Shown piece after piece: positions 15,537-23,266 of a stretch of 64,000 nucleotides of DNA. The notes under the pieces were generated by a model that made no database searches, was not told the origin of the DNA, and saw only the letters and a list, made by a program, of their open reading frames with translations. Source of the DNA: CAWGJC01 sp965276665. Lineage in GTDB: Bacteria; Pseudomonadota; Alphaproteobacteria; Acetobacterales; Acetobacteraceae. How positions within the stretch are numbered: the first letter of the stretch is position 1; each line of letters begins with the position of its first letter. The translations under genes were made by a program, and so were the position numbers. The DNA is taken from the NCBI GenBank assembly GCA_965276665.1, contig OZ255620.1:186001-250000 (forward strand), written 5' to 3'.

Positions 15537-17873
15537 ATGGCGGCAACTGCGAAATTCGGCCTTGCCCAGCCTGTCCGCCGTGTCGAGGACCCGCGCCTGC
15601 TGAAAGGCAGCGGACGCTACACCGACGATATCGCCCTGCCCGGAACCCTGACCGGCGTCGTTCTCCGCAGCCCGCATGCGAGCGCGCGCATCGTCTCGAT
15701 CGACACGGCGGAGGCTGCGGCGCTGCCGGGCGTGCTCGGGATCTTCACCGCTGCCGATCTTGCAGCGGACGGCGTCGGCCCGCTGCGCTGCGCGGTGAAG
15801 CTCAAGAACCGCGACGGCAGCCAGGCGGCCGACGTCCCTCACCCGGTGCTGGCCGACGGGTATGTGCGCCATGTCGGCGACCCGGTGGCCTTCATCGTCG
15901 CCGAGACCCTGCAGGCGGCGCGCAACGCCGCCGAAACGGTGCTCGTCGACTACGACAACACGCCCTCGGTGAGCGGGCTCGAGACGGCGATGGAAACCGG
16001 CCAGCCGCAGATCTGGGAGCAGGCGCCGGGCAATATCGCCTTCGACTGGCATATCGGCGACAAGGAGGCCACCGACGCGCTGTTCGCGCAGGCGGCGCAT
16101 GTCACCAAGCTCCGCGTGGTGAACAACCGCATCATCGTCTCCTCGATGGAAGCGCGCGCCGCGCTCGCGGAATACGACGCCGCCTCCGAGCGCTGGACGC
16201 TCAGCACCAACACGCAGGGCGGCTGGCTGATCAAGGACATGCTCGCCAAGGCGGTGTTCAACTGCCCGCCCGAGCGGTTCCGCATCATCACACCCGATGT
16301 CGGCGGCGGGTTCGGGATGAAGATCTTCCCTTACCCCGAGCATGCGCTGACCTGCTACGCCGCGCGCAAGCTCCGCCGCCCGGTGAAATGGACGAGCGAG
16401 CGCTCGGAGGCCTTCCTCTCCGACACCCAGGGCCGTGACAACGTGACCCAGGGCGAGGTCGCGCTCGACGCGGACGGCAAGCTGCTCGCGCTTCGCACCC
16501 ACAATATCGCGAATATGGGCGCCTATCTCTCGACCTTCGGCCCGGCGATCCCGACCATGGCCGGCACCGGCGTGCTGGCGAGCGTGTACGGGTTCAAGGC
16601 GGTGTATGCCAACGTGGTGGGCGTGTTCACCAACACGGTGCCGGTGGACGCCTATCGCGGCGCCGGACGGCCCGAGAGCAATTACCTCGTCGAGCGGCTG
16701 ATCGACGCGGCGGCGCGCGAAATCGGGATGGACCGGGCGGAATTCCGCCGCCGCAACATGGTCCCGCCCTCGGCGATGCCGCACAAGACGCCGGTCGGCA
16801 AGACTTATGACAGCGGCGATTTCGTCCGCGTGCTCGACGCCGCCCTGGCCACCGCCGACTGGGCCGGCTTCCCCGCCCGCCAGGCCGAAAGTGCGGCGCG
16901 CGGCCAGCGGCGCGGGATCGGCATGTCCTATTACCTGGAAGCGACCGGCGGCGACGCCTCCGAGCGCGCCGAGATCCGCTTCGCCGATGACGGGTTCGTC
17001 GACGTGTTCGTCGGCACGCAGTCGACCGGCCAGGGACACGAGACCGCCTATGTCATGCTGACCGCCGATCAGCTCGGCATCGATGGAGACCGGGTGCGCA
17101 TCCGCCAGGGCGACACCGACACCATCCCGACCGGCGGCGGCACCGGCGGCGCCCGCAGCCTGTATTCCGAGGGCCAGGCGATCCTCGCCACCGCGGCGAC
17201 GGTGATCGAGAAGGGCAAGCGCGCCGCGTCCGAGACGCTGGAGGCCGCGGTCGCCGACATCGTGTTCGAGGACGGGCGGTTCTCGATCATCGGCACTGAT
17301 CGCGGCATCGACATCATCGAGCTGGCGGCGAGCCAGCGGCAGAAGATCGCCGCCGGCCAGGACGTGACGCTGCTCGACGCCGCCGAGGTGGCGGCGATCC
17401 CCGTGCACACCTTCCCGAATGGCTGCCACATGGCGGAGGTCGAGGTCGACCCGGATACCGGGCACGTCACCGTGCTGCGCTATTCGGTCACCGACGATGT
17501 CGGCAAGGCGATCAACCCGCTGATCGTGCGCGGCCAGGTGCATGGCGGCGTGGTGCAGGGCATCGGCCAGGCGGTGTTCGAGCGGACCTCCTACGATCCG
17601 GAATCCGGCCAGCTCCTCTCTGGCAGTTTCATGGATTACGCGCTGCCGCGGGCCGAGGACATTCCCGACATCCAGGTCGAGCTGGTGGAGGTGCCGTGCC
17701 TCGGCAATCCGCTCGGGGTGAAGGGCGCGGGCGAAGCCGGCGCGGTCGGCAGCCCGCCCGCGGTGATCAACGCGATCATTGATGCGCTCGCGCAGGACGG
17801 GGTGTCGCGGATCGACATGCCGGCGACGCCGGAGCGGGTCTGGGAGGCCATGCACAGCGCGCGGGCCGCATGA
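15537..17873 (+). CDS. Molybdopterin-binding large subunit of a xanthine dehydrogenase/CO dehydrogenase-family enzyme
   Basis: A 778-residue large subunit of the molybdenum hydroxylase family (CoxL/CutL-like, form II). Seen: the N-terminal VRRVEDPRLLKGSGRYTDDI (residues 13-32), the Mo-cofactor motif GGGFGMK (about 256-262), the active-site loop AYRGAGRPES (about 372), GQGHETAYVM (about 498-507), GGARSLYSEGQA, and the catalytic Glu in KGAGEAGAVGSPP (about residue 731). The form I CO dehydrogenase signature AYxCSFR is absent, so true CO oxidation is unlikely. The FAD-binding and 2Fe-2S subunit genes that normally accompany it are not next to it. The start ATG at 15537 has a GGGAGAC ribosome-binding site. 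It overlaps the HAD gene by four bases. Confidence 0.9.
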   Translation: MAATAKFGLAQPVRRVEDPRLLKGSGRYTDDIALPGTLTGVVLRSPHASARIVSIDTAEAAALPGVLGIFTAADLAADGVGPLRCAVKLKNRDGSQAADVPHPVLADGYVRHVGDPVAFIVAETLQAARNAAETVLVDYDNTPSVSGLETAMETGQPQIWEQAPGNIAFDWHIGDKEATDALFAQAAHVTKLRVVNNRIIVSSMEARAALAEYDAASERWTLSTNTQGGWLIKDMLAKAVFNCPPERFRIITPDVGGGFGMKIFPYPEHALTCYAARKLRRPVKWTSERSEAFLSDTQGRDNVTQGEVALDADGKLLALRTHNIANMGAYLSTFGPAIPTMAGTGVLASVYGFKAVYANVVGVFTNTVPVDAYRGAGRPESNYLVERLIDAAAREIGMDRAEFRRRNMVPPSAMPHKTPVGKTYDSGDFVRVLDAALATADWAGFPARQAESAARGQRRGIGMSYYLEATGGDASERAEIRFADDGFVDVFVGTQSTGQGHETAYVMLTADQLGIDGDRVRIRQGDTDTIPTGGGTGGARSLYSEGQAILATAATVIEKGKRAASETLEAAVADIVFEDGRFSIIGTDRGIDIIELAASQRQKIAAGQDVTLLDAAEVAAIPVHTFPNGCHMAEVEVDPDTGHVTVLRYSVTDDVGKAINPLIVRGQVHGGVVQGIGQAVFERTSYDPESGQLLSGSFMDYALPRAEDIPDIQVELVEVPCLGNPLGVKGAGEAGAVGSPPAVINAIIDALAQDGVSRIDMPATPERVWEAMHSARAA

Positions 17874-18583
17874 CGGCGCGGCTGGCCGACTTCAAGGCGC
17901 TCACCTTCGACTGCTACGGCACGCTGATCGACTGGGAGAGCGGCATCCTCGCCGCCCTCGCCCCCCTGCTCGCCGCATCCGGACAAAGCCCGGACGCGGC
18001 GCTTGCTGCTTTCGCCGAGGCGGAGAGCGCGCAGGAGGCGGAGACGCCGGCGATGCTCTATGCGGACATACTCGCCCAGACCTATCGGCGCCTCGCCGGG
18101 CTCTGGGGTGTCACCGTCTTGGATGAGGAGTGCGCCCGGTTCGGCGCGTCGGTGGGAGACTGGCCGGCATTTCCGGACAGCAAGGATGCGTTGCAGGCGC
18201 TGCAGCGCCATTACCGGCTGGTGATCCTGTCGAATGTCGACCGCGCGAGTTTTTTCCGCTCGCAGCAGCGCCTCGGCGTTACTTTCGATGCTGTCTACAC
18301 GGCGCAGGATATCGGCTCTTACAAGCCCTCGCCGCGGAATTTCGAATACCTGCTCGCGCATATCGCGGAACTCGGGATCGGGAAATCGGAGATCCTGCAC
18401 ACCGCGCAAAGCCTGTTCCACGACCACGCGCCGGCCAATGATTTCGGGCTGGCGTCCGCCTGGATCGACCGGCGTGGCGCGCGCGAGGGCGGTGCGACGA
18501 AGCCGATAGGGACCATGCCGCATCTGGATTTCCACTTCCTCTCGCTCGCCGCAATGGCGGCGGCGCGCGCCGCCGAGATTTGA
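17870..18583 (+). CDS. HAD hydrolase, haloacid dehalogenase type II-like
   Basis: A 237-residue haloacid dehalogenase-superfamily hydrolase. Motif I is TFDCYGTLIDWE with nucleophile Asp14, motif II is VILSNVDRASFF, motif III is the lysine in SYKPSPRNFEYLL, and the acidic motif IV region is AQSLFHDHAPANDFGL. The cap insertion after motif I is helical and of the size seen in type II L-2-haloacid dehalogenases. It shares an ATGA overlap with the molybdenum hydroxylase gene, so the two are translationally coupled. Whether it dehalogenates or is a phosphatase cannot be told. The motif IV Gly-Asp pair of many HAD enzymes is replaced by Ala-Gln (HTAQSLFHD). Confidence 0.87.
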   Translation: MTARLADFKALTFDCYGTLIDWESGILAALAPLLAASGQSPDAALAAFAEAESAQEAETPAMLYADILAQTYRRLAGLWGVTVLDEECARFGASVGDWPAFPDSKDALQALQRHYRLVILSNVDRASFFRSQQRLGVTFDAVYTAQDIGSYKPSPRNFEYLLAHIAELGIGKSEILHTAQSLFHDHAPANDFGLASAWIDRRGAREGGATKPIGTMPHLDFHFLSLAAMAAARAAEI

Positions 18584-18604
18584 CGCGGAGAGCCTGGCGA
18601 AGAT

Positions 18605-19747
18605 CTACGCCAGCGCGCGCTTCGCGACCCCCGCCATCCAGCCGGCGCTCGCCGGAAGAATGGCATCGTTGAAATCATAGCCGGGATTGTGCAGCTCGCG
18701 CCCTTCCTCGGCCGGCCCGTTGCCGATCCAGACAAAGGCGCCGGGCTTGCGGCGCAGATAGGCGGCGAAATCCTCGCCCGCCATGCTCGGCGGAACGTCG
18801 CGGCGAAGCGGCGCGCCAAGCGTCGTCGCGGCCTCCGCCGCGAGCTCGGCTTCCGCCGCCGTGTTGATGGTGGCGACGCCGCCCGGCGGGATCTCCACCT
18901 CGGTCTCCACACCGTAGGTGACGCCGATGCCGGCGGCGACGCGCCGGATCGCCGCCTGCACGGTTTCGGCGACCTCGGTGCGATAGGTGCGCATCGTCCC
19001 GCGCATCACCACCCGGCGCGGGATCTGGTTGACGGCGAGGCCGCCCTCGATCGTGCAGAGCGACACCACCGCGGCTTCCAGCGGATCGACGTTGCGCGCC
19101 ACGACCGTCTGCAAAGCGACGAGCAGGTGGCCGGCGGCGACCATCGGGTCGCGCGCGAGATGCGGCATGGCCGCATGGCCGGCATGGCCATCGATGGTGA
19201 TCGCAATCCGCGCCCCGGCCGCCATCACCGGCCCGTCATGCACGGCGATCGTGCCGGCTTGCAGGGCCGGCCAGTTGTGGAAACCGAAGATGCGCTCCAT
19301 GGGAAACCGCTCGAACAACCCGTCGGCGATCATCGCCCGCGCGCCGCCACCTCCCTCCTCGGCCGGCTGGAAGACGAGCTGGATCGTGCCGCTCCAGCTC
19401 TCGTCCTGCGCCAGCAGCACCGCCGCGCCGAGCAGCGAGGCGGTGTGCCCGTCATGCCCGCAGGCATGCATGACGCCTTCATTCGTGGACGCGTAGGGAA
19501 GCCCGGTCGTCTCCAGGATCGGCAGCGCATCCATATCGGCGCGGAGCCCGACGGCGCGGTTCGAGCCGCCGCGCGCAATCGTCGCGACGATGCCGGTGCC
19601 GCCGATGCCTGCGGTGAACGGGATGCCAAGCTCCCGAAGCCGCGCCTGCACGAAGGCGGCGGTCGCGTGTTCATGCCGGCCGAGCTCGGGGGTCGCATGC
19701 AGATGACGCCGCCAGCCGGTGAGGGTCTCGAGAAGCGCGCTATCCAT
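18605..19747 (-). CDS. M20 family metallo-amidohydrolase (hippurate hydrolase/aminoacylase type)
   Basis: A 380-residue M20D-type amidohydrolase that removes acyl groups from N-acyl amino acids or similar amides with two bound metals. The N terminus WRRHLHATPELGRHEHAT, the metal-site motif HACGHDGHTASLL (about residues 93-105), QPAEEGGGGAR (about 127-137) and the dimerisation-domain motif GHAGHAAMPHLARDP (about 184-198) are all present. The C-terminal metal-ligand region PSMAGEDFAAYL is also intact. The gene lies 18 bases downstream of the stress-response sensor kinase gene on the same strand and may be the last gene of that operon, though nothing in its function links it to signalling. Confidence 0.9.
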   Translation of the reverse strand: MDSALLETLTGWRRHLHATPELGRHEHATAAFVQARLRELGIPFTAGIGGTGIVATIARGGSNRAVGLRADMDALPILETTGLPYASTNEGVMHACGHDGHTASLLGAAVLLAQDESWSGTIQLVFQPAEEGGGGARAMIADGLFERFPMERIFGFHNWPALQAGTIAVHDGPVMAAGARIAITIDGHAGHAAMPHLARDPMVAAGHLLVALQTVVARNVDPLEAAVVSLCTIEGGLAVNQIPRRVVMRGTMRTYRTEVAETVQAAIRRVAAGIGVTYGVETEVEIPPGGVATINTAAEAELAAEAATTLGAPLRRDVPPSMAGEDFAAYLRRKPGAFVWIGNGPAEEGRELHNPGYDFNDAILPASAGWMAGVAKRALA

Positions 19748-19765
19748 GCCGTTCTTTTCTCCGGG

Positions 19766-21535
19766 TCAGTCCGCCGCCGCCTTGCGCAGATCGGGGGATG
19801 CGGGCCGGTTCGGGCGCAACGTCATCGCCACGCGGTAGCACGTGCCACTGCCCTCCTCGACGGAGAGCTGAGCGCCAAGCTGGCGGGCGAAACCGCGGAT
19901 CAGCTGGATGCCGATGCCGTCGCGGGTACCCGTCTCGGTCTCGCTGCGACCCGCCGGGATCCCGACGCCGTCATCCTGGATGGTCAGCTCCAGCCGCTCG
20001 CCCTCGACGGCGAGACGCACGGAGACATGGCCGGAACGGCCGCCCGGAAACGCGTATTTCACCGCGTTGGTGACCGCTTCCGTGACGATGAGCGCGAGCG
20101 GCACCGCCTGGTCGCTGGTCATCTTGAGTTCCGGCGCCTCGATATCGAGCTTGATGCGTCCGTCCTCCGGTTCACCCATCGCCTGGAAAAGCTGGCTGCA
20201 CAGTTCGGTCAGAAAGCTCCGCATCGCGATCGTCTGCAGCTCGCCATGCGCGTAGAGATGCCGGTGCAAGGTCGCGAGCGCGCGGATGCGATCGCGCGCC
20301 GACTGGAATTCCGCGCGAGCAGCGGGGATGCGGATCCGGCTCGCCTGCAGGTTCAGCAGACTGGCGACGATCTGCAGATTGTTCTTCACCCGGTGATGGA
20401 TCTCCTGCATCAGCAATTCCTGCTGCGCGAGCGCCGATTGCAGCTGCCGCTCCCGCTGCTCGAGGGATTGCGTCGCCTCGCCGAACACCCGGCTCAACCG
20501 CCGCAATTCGGAAGGCATCCAGGATTCCGGCCCCGGGTCGAATGCGCCGCCATCCTTCCAGCGCACGACCGCGCGGCTGAATTGCACGATCGGGTCCACC
20601 ACGGCAACCGCACCGCCGAACCACACCGCGATAATGCCCGCGAGCACCAGCATGCCGAGCTCCGCCATGCGGCCGAACAGCACGGTGCGCGCGTGACCGA
20701 GGGCACGGCTGGCGGGGTAGCCGACCAGAAGCCCGATATCGCTGGTGAGATGAGTGGAAGCGTAGGCATAGGGGCGGCCCCCGCGCGAGACGCCCTCCGC
20801 AGCATCGGCCTGCGTATCGAACAGCCGGTCCAGGAATTGCGGCCGAGGCAGCGCCGCCTCCGTCGCATCGCCGAGTGGATAAGCGGTGCGGGAACGATCG
20901 ATCAGCCAGGATGCGCTCGCCTGCTCCGAGCCGTCATTCGCCGCCAGGTAATTGAGCCAGTCGACCCGCATTCCGGCGACGAGCACCCCGTGGAACTGCC
21001 CATCCACCACTATCGGCACGACGCTCAGCAGCAAGCGTCGTCCGATGGCGGCGCTTGGCGCGAGCGGCGACAGCACCGCGCGCCGCCTGTCGCGCGTTTC
21101 GCGAAACCAGGTGGTATTCGCGACATTCGACCAGTCATCGCGCAGCTTGTCGGCCGGCAGCGAATGTCCCTGACAGCGCAGAGCTCCGTTCGCATCGAAC
21201 GTCACCACATCCGCGTAGCGTCCGGGATTGACGGCAAGCACGTTGGCAAGCAGCGGATTGCAGGCCGCCGATTCGCCCTGCTGCACCGCCTGCACCTGGC
21301 CGAGCGCGGCGAGCATCTGCTCGGTGCCGTCGATCACCGCTTCGTGACGGGCCAGTTGCGCCTCGCGGATGAGCAGGGCATGCTGGAGAGCGGTTCCGGC
21401 GGCGAGACGGTAATTCTGCCAGACGATGGTCCCAGCCATCAGGAGCAGCGGAATCGCTGCGACGACCACCAGACCGACCAGACGCGCGCTGACGGAGGAG
21501 GAATGCCAGCGCGTCCTGCCCGAGAGGTCGTTCAC
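19766..21535 (-). CDS. HisKA_2/HWE-type sensor histidine kinase of the general stress response
   Basis: A 589-residue membrane sensor kinase. TM1 is at about residues 18-38 (ARLVGLVVVAAIPLLLMAG), then a periplasmic Cache-like sensor domain (about 40-270) and TM2 at about 285-308 (GMLVLAGIIAVWFGGAVAVV). A short HAMP-like/coiled-coil linker leads to a HisKA_2 phosphoacceptor motif LMQEIHHRVKNNLQIVASL (about residues 372-390). The ATPase domain has IVTEAVTNAVKYAFPGG, IQDDGVGIPAG and GIGIQLIRGFARQLGA. This architecture is that of PhyK-type kinases that phosphorylate PhyR. It sits 21 bases after nepR on the same strand, in the same block as two EcfG sigma factors, which strongly suggests that role. 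Confidence 0.9.
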   Translation of the reverse strand: MNDLSGRTRWHSSSVSARLVGLVVVAAIPLLLMAGTIVWQNYRLAAGTALQHALLIREAQLARHEAVIDGTEQMLAALGQVQAVQQGESAACNPLLANVLAVNPGRYADVVTFDANGALRCQGHSLPADKLRDDWSNVANTTWFRETRDRRRAVLSPLAPSAAIGRRLLLSVVPIVVDGQFHGVLVAGMRVDWLNYLAANDGSEQASASWLIDRSRTAYPLGDATEAALPRPQFLDRLFDTQADAAEGVSRGGRPYAYASTHLTSDIGLLVGYPASRALGHARTVLFGRMAELGMLVLAGIIAVWFGGAVAVVDPIVQFSRAVVRWKDGGAFDPGPESWMPSELRRLSRVFGEATQSLEQRERQLQSALAQQELLMQEIHHRVKNNLQIVASLLNLQASRIRIPAARAEFQSARDRIRALATLHRHLYAHGELQTIAMRSFLTELCSQLFQAMGEPEDGRIKLDIEAPELKMTSDQAVPLALIVTEAVTNAVKYAFPGGRSGHVSVRLAVEGERLELTIQDDGVGIPAGRSETETGTRDGIGIQLIRGFARQLGAQLSVEEGSGTCYRVAMTLRPNRPASPDLRKAAAD

Positions 21536-21556
21536 CGGCTCAGGCCGGCGCCACGG

Positions 21557-21742
21557 TCATCGCTGGCCACCGTTCTTGCGGTCTTCCTCGATCAGCCTCA
21601 GCAGCTCGTCTGGAACAGGTTCTTTGGCGACGGAGTCAAACAGGGAATGGAGTCCACGATTCAGCCAGGTATCGAACGCGCCAGAAATTGCATCCGATTG
21701 AGCGGATTTCTTCGCATTCGATCTTTTCTTTGCAGGCTTCAT
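21557..21742 (-). CDS. nepR: NepR family anti-sigma factor
   Basis: A 61-residue protein: a basic N terminus (MKPAKKRSNAKKSAQSD) and then the conserved NepR helix pair, FDTWLNRGLHSLFDSVAKEP followed by VPDELLRLIEEDRKNG. NepR binds EcfG and blocks it; under stress, phosphorylated PhyR captures NepR and frees the sigma factor. The start at 21742 gives a normal NepR length, while longer in-frame readings run through the Arg-rich gap. It lies between ecfG (139 bases upstream) and the kinase gene (21 bases downstream). In most alphaproteobacteria nepR comes before ecfG; here it comes after. Confidence 0.88.
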   Translation of the reverse strand: MKPAKKRSNAKKSAQSDAISGAFDTWLNRGLHSLFDSVAKEPVPDELLRLIEEDRKNGGQR

Positions 21743-21881
21743 CAAGGGTGGCACATGGCACGCACGACGATTGAGAGAGAGACAGCACGGGTGCGGGAAC
21801 CGGAGCGGCAGAAATCCGCCGCGGCCGCCGAGTGACGGGCCGCGCCGAGACCGCTGGCAGCGCCGGTTCCTCGCCGGCGCG

Positions 21882-22472
21882 TCAGGTCGATATCTGGCGG
21901 CGCAGCCCTCCGTTGTCGACATCGGCCGAAACGACCGCGGCGCGGCGCGGCGCATGGCCCGACAGGCGAGAGGCCGCGGATTTGCCCGCCGGCACATCGC
22001 CCATCAACCATGCCTCGAGCTGGCGGCGGGCGCGGAACACCCGGCTTTTCGCCGTGCCGACCGCGCAGCCGGTGCTCTCCGCGAGCGCCTCGTAGCTCAT
22101 GCCATGGATCACCACCATCATCAGCGCCTCGCGCTGGTCGGCGGGAAGCCGGGTCATCGCCTTGCCAAGCTCCTTGAGCGCCAGCCGATCCTCATGCGGC
22201 GCATCCGTCGCGAAAGCGGAGGACGGCACATCGTCGATATCGGTGGTCTCGCGGCGCTTGCGCAGATTGGAGATGAAGCGGTTGCGCAGGATGCGGTGCA
22301 TCCAGGCGGGGAAGTTCGTCCCGGGAATGAAGCTGTCCTGCGCGGAGAGCGCGTTGCAGACGGCATCCTGCACCAGATCTTCCGCGGCCGCCCGATTGCG
22401 GGTCAGGGCCAGCGCCTGCACGCGAAGCTTTGGGAGGATCGCGATAACCTGATCGTGGAAGACCGTTGCCAT
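21882..22472 (-). CDS. ecfG: EcfG-type RNA polymerase sigma factor (general stress response)
   Basis: A 196-residue ECF sigma factor. Region 2 spans about residues 6-75 (LTRNRAAAEDLVQDAVCNAL, then FPAWMHRILRNRFISNLRKR). Region 4 spans about 100-155 (LPADQREALMMVVIHGMSYE, then TGCAVGTAKSRVFRARRQLE). These are the features of the EcfG group. A ~35-residue tail follows region 4. The start ATG at 22472 has the ribosome-binding site GGAG seven bases upstream (GGAGTGCGGCGT-ATG). A longer reading from 22532 lacks one. EcfG directs RNA polymerase to promoters of the form GGAAC-N16/17-CGTT. NepR, encoded just downstream, is the expected antagonist. Confidence 0.88.
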   Translation of the reverse strand: MATVFHDQVIAILPKLRVQALALTRNRAAAEDLVQDAVCNALSAQDSFIPGTNFPAWMHRILRNRFISNLRKRRETTDIDDVPSSAFATDAPHEDRLALKELGKAMTRLPADQREALMMVVIHGMSYEALAESTGCAVGTAKSRVFRARRQLEAWLMGDVPAGKSAASRLSGHAPRRAAVVSADVDNGGLRRQIST

Positions 22473-22535
22473 ACGCCGCACTCCTGCCAGTTCACTGGAA
22501 AGGCAATGACGGAGGCTGGCGAAGGGTTGCATCCC

Positions 22536-22566
22536 CTAACTCACGAATTCGCGAGCTAGTTTTTTG
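22536..22566 (+). terminator. Palindrome followed by a T-tract between the two sigma factor genes
   Basis: The 24-base imperfect palindrome CTAACTCACGAA/TTCGCGAGCTAG (10 of 12 positions paired, 22536-22559) is followed on the plus strand by seven T residues. This resembles an intrinsic terminator pointing away from the sigma factor genes, which are on the minus strand. On the minus strand the A-tract comes first. It could instead be an operator. Function not established. Confidence 0.35.
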
Positions 22567-22601
22567 TCGTTTGCCCGTTTCTCCCAGCCCTTATCTCTCT
22601 C

Positions 22602-23162
22602 TCAGTCCTTGTCTCTCTCGGCCCTGTACTCCCCACGCCGGGCGAGACGCGCGAGCTGCGAGCGGGCGCGGGAGACGCGCGCCTTCATCGTGCCGACCGG
22701 CACCGCGCAGATCGCCGCCGCCGCCTCATGGCTCATCTCTTGCGCGCCGACCAGCACCAGGGCCTCGCGGAGCAGCGGCGGCAATCGCCACAGCAACGTG
22801 CCGAGATCGGCCATCTCGGCGTGGCTATGCTGCGCGGGCGCCAGCGCCTCCGCCTCGAGAAACCGGGCCTGCAGCGCGGCCTCCTCGCGCTTCCGCCGCC
22901 TGATCTGCTCGTAGAACCCGTTGCGCAGGATGGTGAACAGCCAGGCCCTGAGATTCGTCCCCGGCTCGAACTGCGACAGCGCCCCGAGCGCGCGGACCAC
23001 GCCATCCTGGACCAGATCGTCCGCCTGCTCGCGATCCCGCACGAGGAAGCGGGCAAAGGCGCGGAGGTCCGGCAGCAGGGCGGCGATCTCCTGGCGCAAC
23101 CCCGGCTGCTCGGAGGCCGCCTCCGGGTTTTTTCCGTCCTGCCTCGACGCCTCCGCGTGCAT
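22602..23162 (-). CDS. Second EcfG-type ECF sigma factor
   Basis: A 186-residue ECF sigma factor paralogous to the EcfG protein encoded downstream. Region 2 has FARFLVRDREQADDLVQDGV then LRAWLFTILRNGFYEQIRRR (about residues 37-95). Region 4 has LPPLLREALVLVGAQEMSHE then CAVPVGTMKARVSRARSQLA (about 128-170). I chose the ATG at 23162 because GGACGGAA lies at proper spacing before it; an in-frame TTG at 23171 is too close to that site. It is divergent from phyR with a gap of about 100 bases. A second EcfG could bind the same NepR and read overlapping promoters, or serve a subset of stresses. Confidence 0.85.
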   Translation of the reverse strand: MHAEASRQDGKNPEAASEQPGLRQEIAALLPDLRAFARFLVRDREQADDLVQDGVVRALGALSQFEPGTNLRAWLFTILRNGFYEQIRRRKREEAALQARFLEAEALAPAQHSHAEMADLGTLLWRLPPLLREALVLVGAQEMSHEAAAAICAVPVGTMKARVSRARSQLARLARRGEYRAERDKD

Positions 23163-23213
23163 CTGCTGCAATTCCGTCCTATTCGGCGCTCACCAGGGTG
23201 GCGACCGCCCGCC

Positions 23214-23243
23214 GCCGCCTGTCCTCATGCCGCCTATCCTCAT
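23214..23243. repeat. Tandem 15-bp repeat in the phyR / sigma factor divergent region
   Basis: Two adjacent copies of GCCGCCT(G/A)TCCTCAT, at 23214-23228 and 23229-23243, with one mismatch. They sit 24-53 bases before the phyR start codon and in the leader region of the divergent sigma factor gene, where promoter elements would be expected. Could be a regulator binding repeat or a slippage duplication. Confidence 0.7.
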
Positions 23244-23266
23244 AACGTCGGATTGAAGGTATTTGT

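Noticed and set aside
15498..17855. A 785-codon open frame on the minus strand opposite the molybdenum hydroxylase gene
   Set aside because: It is Arg/His/Gly/Asp-rich with no family motifs and exactly mirrors a clear gene on the other strand; a GC-rich antisense shadow.
21846..21870. GGAAC on the minus strand upstream of nepR as a possible EcfG promoter
   Set aside because: Sixteen or seventeen bases downstream the sequence is CTCG/TCGG, not CGTT; no acceptable -10.
23172..23266. EcfG-type autoregulatory promoter for phyR or the second sigma factor
   Set aside because: No GGAAC was found on either strand in the gap, so a promoter of this class is not supported.
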